37,927 nucleotides of DNA from Antarctobacter heliothermus (GCF_900188425.1 NZ_FZON01000050.1:1-37927); one strand, 5' to 3'; numbered from the stretch's first letter, positions 20,801 through 30,547 are shown. Notes: generated by a model not told the origin, from the letters alone. Numbers and translations are program-made.

Positions 20801-23207
20801 AAAGCGCGTTTCTGTCCGACTTGCCGCAGTCGGCGGCCGACAGGTGCGTGCCGAGCTGGAAGGCGTGGGCGAAGCCGGGGCGCGCGGCTTCGGCCGCCTT
20901 AGCCGGGAGATGGAAGCGGCCAATACACGGCTCGCGGCGTTTTCCCGCCGTGTCACAGTGGCCGCCGCTGCCGCCGTGGCCGCCGCTGCTGCTGCTGGCG
21001 TGGCGATGGTCCGATCCGGGCTGCAGACCGTCGACGCGCAGGCCAAACTGGCTCAGTCTCTCGGGACAACGGTCGCCTCGATCCAGACGTTGGAGCGGGC
21101 GGGTGAGTTGGCGGGCGTCTCCATCTCCGGGATTGAGCAGGCGACCAAGGATCTGACTCGACGGCTCAGCCAGGCTGCCGCCTGGACTGGTCCCGCTGCC
21201 GATGCGCTGGAGCGACTGGGGCTATCTGCCACTGACCTGATTGCCCTGCCGCTGGATCAGCGGGTGGGGGCGATCAACGCCGCCATTGAGGAGTTCGTGC
21301 CGGTCGCCGAGCGTGCGGCTGTCGCCGGTCAGCTCTTCGGCGAAGAAGGCTCCATCGCGATGTCGCGCATCGACACCGCGACACTGCGCCAGGCGACCGA
21401 GGACGTCCTCGCGTTCGGTGTCGTCGTGTCCGAGCAGGACGCCGACCAGATCGAGCGGACGAACGATGCGATCTCCCGGCTTGGCCTGATCTGGCGCGGG
21501 CTGTCGAACCAGCTGGCGGTCGCGGCAGCCCCCGCGCTGGAGGCGGTTGCCAATGCCATGGCGGCGGTTGCGCGCACGACGGGCCCGCTCGGCATCGCGA
21601 TCCGGGGACTCTTCGACAATATCGGCCGTCTGACCACCTATGCCACCACGTTTGTGGCTTTTCTTGCAGGGCGTTGGGTCGCCGGGATGGCGGTGGCGGC
21701 CTTGTCCGTGCGCGGAATCGCCACGGCGCTGGTCTTGCTGCGCGGCGCGCTGATCCGCACCGGCATCGGGGCGTTGATCGTCGGTGCAGGCGAGCTTGTT
21801 TATCAGTTCACCCGCCTCGTTTCCGGCGCGGGAGGTTTCGGCGAGGCAATGTCGCTCCTGAAGGACCTCGCCGTCGAAGTCTGGGACCGCATCAAGATGG
21901 GCGCTGCGGCGGCGGGCGCTGCCGCCACGGCGATGTTCTTCGATCTGAAGGCCGATGCCGCCTCCGGCATGCAGAGCGCCATCGAGAGTGTTGTGGCTTT
22001 CGGCAACACGGCGGCGAACACGTTCGAGGGCGCATATGAGGCGATCAAGGCGATCTGGGGACTGCTCCCGGCGGCCATCGGCGATCTCGCGTTTCAGGCG
22101 GCCAACAGCCTGATCGACGGTGTCGAGGCGATGCTGAACGGCGTCGTCTCGCGCATCAACACATTCATCGGCGGGATCAACCAAGGGCTGGAAGCGCTCG
22201 GCTCCGAGCGGCGCATCTCGATAATCCCCGATCTCGAACTGGGCCAGATCGAGAACCGTTTTGAAGGTGCAGCGACGGCTGCGACCACCGCCGCACAGGT
22301 AGCGTTCGACCGCGCTTTCGAGAACAACCCGCTCACAGCCCCCGATCTCGGGCTTACTGCAGCGGCCAATACTGCCCTCGCAAAAGCCAACACCTATCGC
22401 GGGGCTGCACGCGACCTGGCCGAGGGCGCGCGTGCGCCGCTCGCCAGCTGGCAGGCCCTGCGTGACGCCGTGCAGGGCAGCAATGAGGTTGGCGCAGACG
22501 CGCTGACCGAGGCGACTGGCGCGGCTGAGCGTTTGGAGACAGCCCTTGGCGATGCTGGACGTGCGGCTACGGGTGCCGGTGCTGCGGCCGGGGCTGCTGC
22601 CACTGCCGCCGAACCCAATAGCGAGGCCGCCGTCACCGGCTGGCAGGCGGTCACCGCAGCGCTCAGCGACTATGCCAGCAAGGCCCGGGATATCGGCGGC
22701 GATATCGGCCAGGCGCTGGTTGGCGCGTTTCAGTCGGCAGAGAACGCGGTTGGAGACTTCGTGAAGACCGGCAAGCTGGATTTTCGCGATCTGGTCACCT
22801 CGCTGCTGGCCGACCTTGCGAAGCTGGCGGCGCGGCGGTTCATCCTGGGACCGATCGCCAATGCGCTTTCCGGCGCGCTTGGCGGCGCGGGTGGTATCTT
22901 CGCGAACATCCTGCATGCGGGCGGCATGGTCGGCGCCTCTTCGCCAGGCCGAATGGTTCCAGCCATGGCGTTCGCGGCAGCGCCCCGGATGCATTCCGGC
23001 GGCGTTGCCGGTCTGCGCCACGATGAAGTCCCAGCGATCCTGCAGCGGGGCGAACGGGTGCTGTCGCGCCGTGAAGCACAGAGCTACGGCGGCGGTGGAA
23101 TCAATGTCACCATCATGGCCCGCGACGCTGAAAGCTTCCGGCAGTCGCGCACGCAGGTCGCGGCTGACATCGCCCGCGCCGTGTCGTTGGGTCGGAGGGG
23201 CATGTGA
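20793..23207 (+). CDS. Tape measure protein
   Basis: 804 residues, Ala-rich and mostly helical. The N-terminal part has coiled-coil-like stretches (LSREMEAANTRLAAFSRRV) followed by an Ala-rich hydrophobic helix. A conserved-looking segment ALERLGLSATDLIALPLDQRV comes next, and there are several hydrophobic helices around residues 250-340 (IALVLLRGALIRTGIGALIVG region). The C-terminus resembles the lambda tape-measure C-terminal domain: KLDFRDLVTSLLADLAKLAARRFILGPIANAL, then HSGGVAGLRHDEVPAILQRGERVLSRRE. It sets tail length and is ejected with DNA. It lies directly after the chaperone frameshift pair, as expected. Confidence 0.9.
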   Translation: MAEKRVSVRLAAVGGRQVRAELEGVGEAGARGFGRLSREMEAANTRLAAFSRRVTVAAAAAVAAAAAAGVAMVRSGLQTVDAQAKLAQSLGTTVASIQTLERAGELAGVSISGIEQATKDLTRRLSQAAAWTGPAADALERLGLSATDLIALPLDQRVGAINAAIEEFVPVAERAAVAGQLFGEEGSIAMSRIDTATLRQATEDVLAFGVVVSEQDADQIERTNDAISRLGLIWRGLSNQLAVAAAPALEAVANAMAAVARTTGPLGIAIRGLFDNIGRLTTYATTFVAFLAGRWVAGMAVAALSVRGIATALVLLRGALIRTGIGALIVGAGELVYQFTRLVSGAGGFGEAMSLLKDLAVEVWDRIKMGAAAAGAAATAMFFDLKADAASGMQSAIESVVAFGNTAANTFEGAYEAIKAIWGLLPAAIGDLAFQAANSLIDGVEAMLNGVVSRINTFIGGINQGLEALGSERRISIIPDLELGQIENRFEGAATAATTAAQVAFDRAFENNPLTAPDLGLTAAANTALAKANTYRGAARDLAEGARAPLASWQALRDAVQGSNEVGADALTEATGAAERLETALGDAGRAATGAGAAAGAAATAAEPNSEAAVTGWQAVTAALSDYASKARDIGGDIGQALVGAFQSAENAVGDFVKTGKLDFRDLVTSLLADLAKLAARRFILGPIANALSGALGGAGGIFANILHAGGMVGASSPGRMVPAMAFAAAPRMHSGGVAGLRHDEVPAILQRGERVLSRREAQSYGGGGINVTIMARDAESFRQSRTQVAADIARAVSLGRRGM

Positions 23208-23833
23208 TGGCGTTTCATGAAGTCCGGTTTCCCGACAATATCAGCCGGGGCGCTCGCGGCGGGCCGGAACGTCGCACACAGATCGTCGAGCTGGCCTCCG
23301 GCGATGAGGAGCGCAACGCCAGCTGGGCCAATTCCCGACGCCGTTACGACGTCGCCTACGGTATCCGCCGCGCGGACGACCTTGCGGCGGTCGTTGCCTT
23401 CTTTGAAGCACGAAACGGGCGGCTGTATGGCTTCCGTTTCAAGGACTGGGGCGACTACAAGTCCTGCCTGCCCTCGGGGACGCCATCGCCGAGCGATCAG
23501 GCGATTGGTGCCGGCGACGGCACGACGACCGCCTTCCAACTGGTGAAGCGCTACGCCTCCGGAGCGCAATCCTGGACCCGCACAATCGTCAAGCCAGTGG
23601 CGGGCACCGTGCGCATTGCGCTTAGCGGAGTCGAGCAGCCGTCAGGCTGGTCGGCCGATACCACGATGGGCCTCGTCACCTTCAATACCGCACCAGGGGT
23701 GGGCGTCTCCGTCGCCGCAGGTTTCGAGTTCGACGTACCCGTCCGCTTCGACACCGATGCGCTCGACGTGACGCTTGATCTCGAGCGGCTGGGTTCGATC
23801 ACCTCCATTCCACTTCTGGAACTCCGCCGATGA
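23207..23833 (+). CDS. Distal tail protein, DUF2460 (GTA-type)
   Basis: 208 residues from ATG 23207, which overlaps the tape measure stop; a GTG one codon upstream is possible. Signature: FHEVRFPDNISRGARGGPERRTQI, WANSRRRYDVAYGIRRADDL, FFEARNGRLYGFRFKDWGDYKS. These are hallmarks of DUF2460, which in Rhodobacter gene transfer agents forms the distal tail ring on which the hub sits. The second half is beta-rich (a DGTTTAFQLVKRY start). First of four consecutive GTA-like tip genes, each overlapping the next or separated by a few bases. Confidence 0.92.
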   Translation: MAFHEVRFPDNISRGARGGPERRTQIVELASGDEERNASWANSRRRYDVAYGIRRADDLAAVVAFFEARNGRLYGFRFKDWGDYKSCLPSGTPSPSDQAIGAGDGTTTAFQLVKRYASGAQSWTRTIVKPVAGTVRIALSGVEQPSGWSADTTMGLVTFNTAPGVGVSVAAGFEFDVPVRFDTDALDVTLDLERLGSITSIPLLELRR

Positions 23834-24714
23834 AAAGCATCAACCCCGATCTGCAAACGCATCTGGACGAGGGCACGACGACGCTGTCCTGGTGCTGGCG
23901 GATTGCCCGCGCGGATAGCGTGACCTTCGGCTTCACCGACCACGACCGGACGCTCAGCTTCGACGGCACCGATTTCGAGCCGGAAAGCGGGCTGACGGCC
24001 TCCGAGGTGCGATCGGGGTCTGACCTGTCGGTCGATGCGCAGGACGCGGAGGGCGTGCTGACCTCAGACCGGATCACCGAGACCGACATTCTCGATGGCC
24101 GCTGGGACAACGCGGAGGTCGAGGTCTGGCGCGTGAACTGGGCGGACACCGGCCAGCGCGTGCTGATGCGCCGGGGTGCCATCGGCCAAATCCGGCGCGG
24201 AAGGCTGGCCTTTGTTGCCGAGGTCCGCAGCCTCGCGCATGTGCTGGGCCAAACGGTCGGGCGAACTTTTCAGGCGACCTGCGATGCCGCACTCGGCGAC
24301 GCCCGTTGCGGCATCGATCTGGAGAACTCCGCGTTCAAGGGCACGGGTGGCGTCATTGATCTACTGCGCGACCGGGCCTTCACAGCATCAGGGCTCAGCA
24401 GTTTCCCGTCCGGCTGGTTCACCTTCGGCACGGTCGAATGGACAAACGGCACGAATGCCGGGCGGCGCGCCGAAATCATCGCGCATGACGTGACGGACGG
24501 CATCGCGGTGCTGACACTGCTCGAAGCACCAGTGCGATCTATCGTGGGCGGTGATGCTTTCACCATTCGCGCAGGCTGCGACAAGCGTATCGAGACCTGC
24601 AGCACGAAGTTCGCCAACACCGTCAACTTTCGCGGCTTCCCGGACATCCCCGGCCAGGACGCAGTTCTCCGCTACGCCACCAAGGATGGTGGACATGAGG
24701 GGGCGGTGCTTTGA
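23830..24714 (+). CDS. Baseplate hub protein, DUF2163 (GTA-type)
   Basis: 294 residues. Begins NPDLQTHLDEGTTTLSWCWRI, then FGFTDHDRTLSFDGTDFEP and a middle with MRRGAIGQIRRGRLAFVAEVRSL. The C-terminal Cys-rich part (ATCDAALGDARCGIDL, then AGCDKRIETCSTKFANTVNFRGFPDIPG) is diagnostic of DUF2163. Its cysteines may hold an iron-sulphur or zinc site, as in the GTA hub. It would form the central hub under the distal tail ring. ATGA overlap with the DUF2460 gene and TTGA overlap with the peptidase gene. Confidence 0.92.
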   Translation: MKSINPDLQTHLDEGTTTLSWCWRIARADSVTFGFTDHDRTLSFDGTDFEPESGLTASEVRSGSDLSVDAQDAEGVLTSDRITETDILDGRWDNAEVEVWRVNWADTGQRVLMRRGAIGQIRRGRLAFVAEVRSLAHVLGQTVGRTFQATCDAALGDARCGIDLENSAFKGTGGVIDLLRDRAFTASGLSSFPSGWFTFGTVEWTNGTNAGRRAEIIAHDVTDGIAVLTLLEAPVRSIVGGDAFTIRAGCDKRIETCSTKFANTVNFRGFPDIPGQDAVLRYATKDGGHEGAVL

Positions 24715-25145
24715 AGGCCGTAGATCCTCAATACGTCGTAACCATCGCGCGGTCCTGGCTCGGCACGCCGTATCACGACCAAGCCAGTCTCAAGGGCGTC
24801 GGATGCGATTGCCTTGGGCTCGCCCGGGGCGTCTGGCGTGAGGTCGTCGGCCCTGAACCGTTCCCGATCCCGCCCTACAGCCGCGACTGGGGCGAGACCG
24901 GCCCGCGCGAGGTTCTTGCGGATGGGGCTCGGCGCATGATGCCGGAGATCGCCACTTCTGATGTTGTTTCGGGCGCGCTGGTCCTCTTTCGCATGCAGCC
25001 CCGCGCCATCGCGAAGCATGTCGGGATCCTCACTGGACCGGACCAATTCCTCCACGCCTATGAGCGCCTCGGCGTGATCGAGGAACAGATCACCCCGCCT
25101 TGGCGGCGGCGCATCGCCTTCGCCTTCCTGTTCCCACAACGCTGA
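24711..25145 (+). CDS. NlpC/P60 family tail peptidase
   Basis: 144 residues. The start is TTG 24711, overlapping the hub gene's stop (TTGA); no ATG fits. ARSWLGTPYHDQASLKGVGCDCLGLARGVW contains the catalytic Cys (CDCLGL, the second Cys at about residue 34). The His lies in AKHVGILTG, and a polar third residue follows in FLHAYERLGV. Members cut peptide cross-links of peptidoglycan; on a tail tip this helps DNA cross the cell wall. It is homologous in order to the peptidase gene of Rhodobacter GTA. The frame ends 9 bases before the large baseplate gene. Confidence 0.92.
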   Translation: MKAVDPQYVVTIARSWLGTPYHDQASLKGVGCDCLGLARGVWREVVGPEPFPIPPYSRDWGETGPREVLADGARRMMPEIATSDVVSGALVLFRMQPRAIAKHVGILTGPDQFLHAYERLGVIEEQITPPWRRRIAFAFLFPQR

Positions 25146-25154
25146 GATCCCCAC

Positions 25155-28100
25155 ATGGCCACCCTCGTTCTCGGTGCCGCAGGTGCTGCCATTGGCGGCA
25201 GCATTGGCGGCGCGATCCTCGGCGTCAGCGCCGCGACCATCGGTGGCTTCATCGGTTCCACCATCGGCTCGGTCGTGGACAGCTGGATCATCTCGTCACT
25301 GGCACCCACCCAGCGGATCGAAGGCGCGCGGCTGGACAATCTGCGCATCACCTCGGCCACTGAAGGTGCGGTGATCCCACGCCTCTATGGCCGCATGCGG
25401 ATGGGTGGCAACATCGTCTGGGCGACCGATTTCCGCGAGGAAACCAAGACCACTACGCAGGGTGGCGGCAAGGGCGGCGGGGGTGGCGGCAAGGTCAAGA
25501 CCACCGAGTATTTCTACTATGCGAGCTTCGCCGTGGCTCTCTGCGAGGGGCCGATCACTGGCATTGGCCGCATCTGGGCCGACGGCAAGCTGCTGGATAC
25601 CGGCGGGATCACATGGCGCTGGTATCCGGGCGACGAGAGCCAGGCGGCCGATCCGTTCATTTCAGCGAAGATGGGCGCGGCCAACACGCCCGCCTATCGC
25701 GGCACGGCCTATGTGGTCTTCGAGGACCTGCCGCTCGGTAACTATGGCAACCGGATCCCGCAGATGAGTTTCGAGTTGTTCCGCCCGCTTGCCGATCCTG
25801 ATACAGCGGAGGGGCTGACGCAGGCCGTCACCATGATCCCGGCCTCGGGCGAATTCGCCTATGCCACGGAGGGCATTCGGAAGGGCAGCAGCGGCTCGTC
25901 CGAGCCTGAGAACCTCAACGCGCTGACCGACACCGCTGACATTGTGGTGGCGCTGGACCGCTTGCAGGCCACGGCGCCGAAGGTCGAGAGCGTGTCGCTG
26001 GTCGTCGCCTGGTTCGGCGACGATCTTCGCGCAGGCAATTGCAAGGTGCGGCCCGGCGTTGAGGTCATCGCCAAAACCACCACGCCGTCGACCTGGTCCG
26101 TGAATGGCGTCACCCGCGCCAGTGCCTTCCTCGTCAGCCGCGACGATGAGGATCGTCCTGTCTATGGCGGCACGCCCGCCGACTTCGCCGTGGTGCAGGC
26201 GATCCAGGAAATGAAGGCGCGCGGGCTGCGGGTCACCTTCTATCCCTTCATCCTGATGGATGTGTCGCCCAGCAATACGCTGCCAAACCCGTATTCTGAC
26301 AACGCTGCCGAGACCGGCCAGCCCGATTTTCCGTGGCGGGGGCGGATCACCTGTTCTCCGGCGGCGGGCTACGCCGGGACCGTGGACAAGACCGCCACGG
26401 CCGCAAGCCAGGTCGCGGCCCTGTTCGGCGCGGCCACGCCCGCGAGCTTCAGCGTCTCGGGCCAGTCGGTTTCGTGGACCGGGCCATCCGGCGACTGGGG
26501 TCTGCGGCGGATGGTGCTGCACTACGCCCATCTCTGCGCGGCGGCGGGCGGGGTCGATGCCTTTCTGATCGGGACGGAAATGCCGGGGGTGACCACCATC
26601 CGGTCAGGCGCGAGCACCTATCCAGCCGTGCAGGCCTATCGGGATCTGCTCGCCGATGTGCGCTCGATCCTCAGGTCCGACACCAAGATCGGCTATGCGG
26701 CGGACTGGTCGGAGTATTTCGGCCACCAGCCGGGCGACGGCTCGGGCGACGTGTTCTTCCACCTCGACCCGCTCTGGGCCGATCCGGAGATCGATTTCGT
26801 CGGCATCGACAACTACATGCCACTCTCCGACTGGCGAGATGGCTTCGATCATGCCGATGCGGCCGAGGGCTGGCCCGCGATCTACGACCGCGCCTATCTG
26901 CAGTCGAACATCGCGGGCGGCGAAGGCTTCGACTGGTTCTATGCCAGCGCCGCAGACCGCTCAGCGCAGGTGCGCACACCGATTTCGGATGGGGCTGCGG
27001 CAAAGCCATGGGTCTTCCGCTACAAGGATCTGCGCGCCTGGTGGTCGAATGCGCATTACAACCGCCCCGGTGGGGTGGAGAGCGGAACGCTGACGGCATG
27101 GACCCCGCAGTCGAAACCGATCTGGTTCACCGAGCTCGGCTGCCCGGCGATTGACCGGGGCACCAACCAGCCTAACGTCTTCTTCGATCCGAAGTCTTCC
27201 GAGAGCTTCACGCCGCATTTCTCGCGGGGCTGGCGCGACGACGCGATCCAGCGCGCCTATCTCGAGGCGACGTATCTCTGGTGGGGCACCCCGGCGAACA
27301 ACCCAGTGTCATCGGTCTACGGCGATCGGATGGTGCATGTCCCCGAATGCGCCGCCTGGACCTGGGACGCGCGGCCCTATCCGTTCTTCCCGGCGCTCAC
27401 CGATGTCTGGACCGACGGGGCAAACTGGCGGCTGGGACACTGGCTGACCGGGCGGCTTGGAGCGGTGTCGCTGGCCGCGTTGGTGCGCCATCTTTGCGTG
27501 CGTGCGGGAATGCCCGAGGCTCGGATCGACGTCACCGGTCTCTGGGGTGCGCTCGAAGGTTATGCGATTGGCGCACTGGAATCCCCGCGAGCGTCCATCA
27601 CAACGCTGTCGCGGCATTTCGGCTTTGACGCGGTGGAGACCGAGGGCATGATCCGTTTCGTGATGCGGGGCCGGGCCGCCGTGGCAAACGTGATGCACGA
27701 CGATCTTGTCGCGGCCAGCGAGGGCGACGTTCTCGAACTGACCCGCGCGCAGGAGACGGAACTGCCGCAGGCGCTCAAATGGCAGGTAGCGCGGGCCGAC
27801 GAGGATTATGATGCCGCCCTCGTTGAGGCGCGCCGCATCACTGTCGACACAACGCGGATCGCCTCGGAGAGCTTTCCCATGGCAGTCCCGCCAGAAGAAG
27901 CTGAACGCCGCTGCCGTCGCGCGCTGATGGAAGCCTGGACCGGGCGGGAAACAGCAGCGTTTCGACTGCCACCCTCGCGGCTGGCGCTGGATCCGGCGGA
28001 CGTTGTCACGCTGGCACATGACGGTCGGCACATCCCGCTGCGGCTTGTTTCCATCGCAGATGCGGAGGCACGCGGGATCGAAGCCGTCCGTCAGGACCGC

Positions 28101-29123
28101 GAGGCACACGATCTGCCACCCGGATCGCCACGACCGTCGTCCCTGTCAAAAGCCGTGGTGTTCGGCGCGCCCGAGGTGGTGCTGCTGGACCTGCCGCAAC
28201 TGACCGAGGATCAGCCCGCGCATCGGCCGCTCATCGCAGCGCACGCCGTTCCCTGGCCGGGCGAGATGGCAGTGTTCCGCAGCCCATCGACGGACGGGTT
28301 TGAACTGCTGACGACATTTGGTGGCCGTGCCCGGATCGGAACGCTGGTCTCGGATTTCTATGCTGGTCCCACATCGCGGTTCGATCTCGGCAATGCGCTG
28401 GTGGTCGATCTGCTCTCTGGTACGCTGGAAAGTGTCACGGACCTGACGCTGTTCGGCGGGGCAAATGCGCTCGCCATCGAGACCGCGTCAGGTTTCTGGG
28501 AAATCGTCCAGGCGGGCACAGCAGACCTGATCGCGCCGGGCCGCTATCAACTGACGCGGCTCTTGCGAGGACAGCGCGGCACGGAAGCGGCTATGGCCAA
28601 TCCGGCTTCTACAGGCGCACGGGTCGTAGTTCTCGACGAGGCCCTGGCATCACTACCCATCGCCGAGGCTGACCTCGGGCTTCCGTGGAACTGGCGCATC
28701 GGTCCCGCAAGCCGCGCAGTCAGCGGTGAGACCTATGTCGCTGCCAACTTCACGCCGGTGGGCGTGGGTCTGCGGCCGTTCTCAGTGGCCCATGTCGAGC
28801 AGCCATGGCGCAAGCCGCGCGCGCCCGGCAATTTGACGATCCGCTGGACGCGGCGGTCCCGGGCCCTAGCAGCCGACAGCTGGGGCGCGGTGGAGGTGCC
28901 GCTGATCGAGGAGGTCGAAGCCTACGAAGTCGAGATCCTCGATGGCAGCACAGTGAAGCGGGTGCTGAGCGTGACCACAACAAGCGCGTTCTACAGCTCT
29001 GCCGACCAGACCGTCGACTGGGGCGCGCCGCTCGCGCCCGGCGACACGCTCGACATCCGCATCTTCCAGATCTCCGCCCTGATCGGGCGGGGTGCGGCCA
29101 AAACCGTCACGCTAACCTTCTGA
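25155..29123 (+). CDS. Large GTA-type baseplate / host-specificity protein with TIM-barrel domain
   Basis: 1322 residues. The N-terminus (about 3-45) is a glycine-zipper hydrophobic stretch (GAAGAAIGGSIGGAILG) that could insert in a membrane, followed by the conserved RLYGRMRMGGNIVWATDF. A GTA TIM-barrel-like glycoside hydrolase domain spans roughly residues 400-720: HYAHLCAAAGGVDAFLIGTEM (acid at about 475), DFVGIDNYMPLSDW, and WFTELGCPAIDRGTNQPNVF (acid near 659). A phage-tail hub region follows (AQETELPQALKWQVARADEDYD), and the C-terminal third is beta-rich with an RLLRGQRGTEAAM segment. It caps the tail and may bind and hydrolyse surface glycans. The frame is intact for its whole length. 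Confidence 0.92.
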   Translation: MATLVLGAAGAAIGGSIGGAILGVSAATIGGFIGSTIGSVVDSWIISSLAPTQRIEGARLDNLRITSATEGAVIPRLYGRMRMGGNIVWATDFREETKTTTQGGGKGGGGGGKVKTTEYFYYASFAVALCEGPITGIGRIWADGKLLDTGGITWRWYPGDESQAADPFISAKMGAANTPAYRGTAYVVFEDLPLGNYGNRIPQMSFELFRPLADPDTAEGLTQAVTMIPASGEFAYATEGIRKGSSGSSEPENLNALTDTADIVVALDRLQATAPKVESVSLVVAWFGDDLRAGNCKVRPGVEVIAKTTTPSTWSVNGVTRASAFLVSRDDEDRPVYGGTPADFAVVQAIQEMKARGLRVTFYPFILMDVSPSNTLPNPYSDNAAETGQPDFPWRGRITCSPAAGYAGTVDKTATAASQVAALFGAATPASFSVSGQSVSWTGPSGDWGLRRMVLHYAHLCAAAGGVDAFLIGTEMPGVTTIRSGASTYPAVQAYRDLLADVRSILRSDTKIGYAADWSEYFGHQPGDGSGDVFFHLDPLWADPEIDFVGIDNYMPLSDWRDGFDHADAAEGWPAIYDRAYLQSNIAGGEGFDWFYASAADRSAQVRTPISDGAAAKPWVFRYKDLRAWWSNAHYNRPGGVESGTLTAWTPQSKPIWFTELGCPAIDRGTNQPNVFFDPKSSESFTPHFSRGWRDDAIQRAYLEATYLWWGTPANNPVSSVYGDRMVHVPECAAWTWDARPYPFFPALTDVWTDGANWRLGHWLTGRLGAVSLAALVRHLCVRAGMPEARIDVTGLWGALEGYAIGALESPRASITTLSRHFGFDAVETEGMIRFVMRGRAAVANVMHDDLVAASEGDVLELTRAQETELPQALKWQVARADEDYDAALVEARRITVDTTRIASESFPMAVPPEEAERRCRRALMEAWTGRETAAFRLPPSRLALDPADVVTLAHDGRHIPLRLVSIADAEARGIEAVRQDREAHDLPPGSPRPSSLSKAVVFGAPEVVLLDLPQLTEDQPAHRPLIAAHAVPWPGEMAVFRSPSTDGFELLTTFGGRARIGTLVSDFYAGPTSRFDLGNALVVDLLSGTLESVTDLTLFGGANALAIETASGFWEIVQAGTADLIAPGRYQLTRLLRGQRGTEAAMANPASTGARVVVLDEALASLPIAEADLGLPWNWRIGPASRAVSGETYVAANFTPVGVGLRPFSVAHVEQPWRKPRAPGNLTIRWTRRSRALAADSWGAVEVPLIEEVEAYEVEILDGSTVKRVLSVTTTSAFYSSADQTVDWGAPLAPGDTLDIRIFQISALIGRGAAKTVTLTF

Positions 29124-29133
29124 AGGCCAGCCC

Positions 29134-30210
29134 ATGTCCGACACCACGACCAATCTGCTACTGCCCTACATCCTCGCGGCGCAGGCCCAGAAGCATGTCA
29201 CCCATAACGAGGCGCTGCGCATCCTCGACGGGCTGGTGCAGCTCTCTGTGCTCGATCGCGACCTGACAGCGCCGCCCGGCAGTCCGGCAGACGGCGACCG
29301 ATACATCGTGGCCACCGGCGGCACCGGCGACTGGGCGGGCTGGGACCTGAATGTCGCGCTGTTCACAGATGGAGCATGGTTGCGACTGCCGCCGCGCGCT
29401 GGCTGGCGGGTCTGGGTCGAGGACGAGGGGCTGCTTTTGGTCTACGATGGATCCGGCTGGGTCGGCACCACGCCAGCGTCCCTGCAAAACCTCGCGTTGC
29501 TCGGGCTTGGCACGACAGCCGATGCCGCCAATCCGTTTTCAGCCAAGCTGAACGCGGCACTCTGGACAGCCAAGACCGTGGCCGAAGGCGGGACCGGCGA
29601 TCTGTTCTACACCATGAACAAGGAAGCGGCGGGCGACGATCTCGGCCTGACCCTGCAGAGCGGTTTCGTGACAAAGGCGCTCGTCGGGCTGTTTGGCTCC
29701 GAAAGGTTCCGCCTCGCTGTTTCGGCCGACGGCAGCACCTTCTTCGACGGTCTGATCGTGGACAACGCCACCGGCATCGTCGAGCAGCCGCAACTGCCGC
29801 GCTTCAAGGCTTACACGAACTACGACAACTACGTCGGCGTCGGCACCTGGACGAAGATTGGCCTGAACAACACCGACTATAATGATCAGGGCTGTTTCGA
29901 TGCCGGGACAAACCTGTTCACAGCGCCTGTGGACGGCACTTACCTGTTCGGCGCAACGCTGCTTTACAAGATCAACGCCAGCGCTACTGCCCGCATGCGT
30001 GGGCGGCTGGTGCTGAACGGCGCGACCGAAATCCGGGGTTCTTTCGGCGAGATCTCCGCCACCCACGTCACGCTCGCCACCGCCATCTGGCTGCAGACCA
30101 TGGTGCCGCTCACCGCAGGCGATACCGTCGAGCTGCAGGGGTATTTCCGGGTCGCGGACGGCTACTTCGCCGCCGATCACACGTCCTTCTGGGGCTGCAA
30201 GGTCGGCTGA
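29134..30210 (+). CDS. DUF2793 tail fibre-like protein with C1q-like C-terminal domain
   Basis: 358 residues. Residues 1 to about 125 are DUF2793 (TTTNLLLPYILAAQAQKHVTHNEALRILDG; PADGDRYIVATGGTGDWAG; WRVWVEDEGLLLVYDG). A linker and beta region follow (GTGDLFYTMNKEAAGDDLG). From about 226 the sequence turns into a C1q/TNF-like jelly roll: FKAYTNYDNYVGVGTWTKI, DQGCFDAGTNLFTAPVDGTYLFGA, and LTAGDTVELQGYF. C1q folds act as trimeric receptor-binding knobs, so this is probably the receptor-binding protein at the tail tip. It lies right after the baseplate gene. Confidence 0.8.
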   Translation: MSDTTTNLLLPYILAAQAQKHVTHNEALRILDGLVQLSVLDRDLTAPPGSPADGDRYIVATGGTGDWAGWDLNVALFTDGAWLRLPPRAGWRVWVEDEGLLLVYDGSGWVGTTPASLQNLALLGLGTTADAANPFSAKLNAALWTAKTVAEGGTGDLFYTMNKEAAGDDLGLTLQSGFVTKALVGLFGSERFRLAVSADGSTFFDGLIVDNATGIVEQPQLPRFKAYTNYDNYVGVGTWTKIGLNNTDYNDQGCFDAGTNLFTAPVDGTYLFGATLLYKINASATARMRGRLVLNGATEIRGSFGEISATHVTLATAIWLQTMVPLTAGDTVELQGYFRVADGYFAADHTSFWGCKVG

Positions 30211-30229
30211 GCGGTGGGAGGATGATCCG

Positions 30230-30517
30230 ATGACACCACCCCGATACGAGGGCTTCGTGCGCATGCCTGATGCCGAGTTCGAGGCCATGCTGGCACGGGC
30301 CGCCGAGAAAGGCGCAAAGCGTGCGCTGGCGGATGTGGGCCTCGATGGCGACGAAGCCGCGCTCGATATCCGGGATCTGAGATCACTATTGGATTGCATC
30401 CGGCTGGTGCGCCGCACCGCGATGCAGACCGCCGTCCGCATGATCACCACCGGTGTGATGCTGGCTCTACTGGCCGGGATCGCGATTAAGCTGAAAATAT
30501 TCGGCGGCGGACCGTAG
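30230..30517 (+). CDS. DUF6127-like membrane protein, holin candidate
   Basis: 95 residues. The soluble N-terminal part has the helix PDAEFEAMLARAAEKGAKRAL. The segment DIRDLRSLLDCIRLVRRTAMQTA precedes a single C-terminal membrane helix (ITTGVMLALLAGIAIKL). I recall this as DUF6127, a family at the start of lysis modules in alphaproteobacterial phages. One membrane segment next to an endolysin gene makes it a candidate class III-like holin; this is context only. A strong rho-independent-type hairpin follows its stop. Confidence 0.68.
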   Translation: MTPPRYEGFVRMPDAEFEAMLARAAEKGAKRALADVGLDGDEAALDIRDLRSLLDCIRLVRRTAMQTAVRMITTGVMLALLAGIAIKLKIFGGGP

Positions 30518-30547
30518 CCGGACCAAACACCCTGCATACCCAACCTG

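Noticed and set aside
21222-23021. 599-codon minus-strand ORF opposite the tape measure gene
   Set aside because: Shadow frame; no domain or initiation signal, and the tape measure frame is intact.
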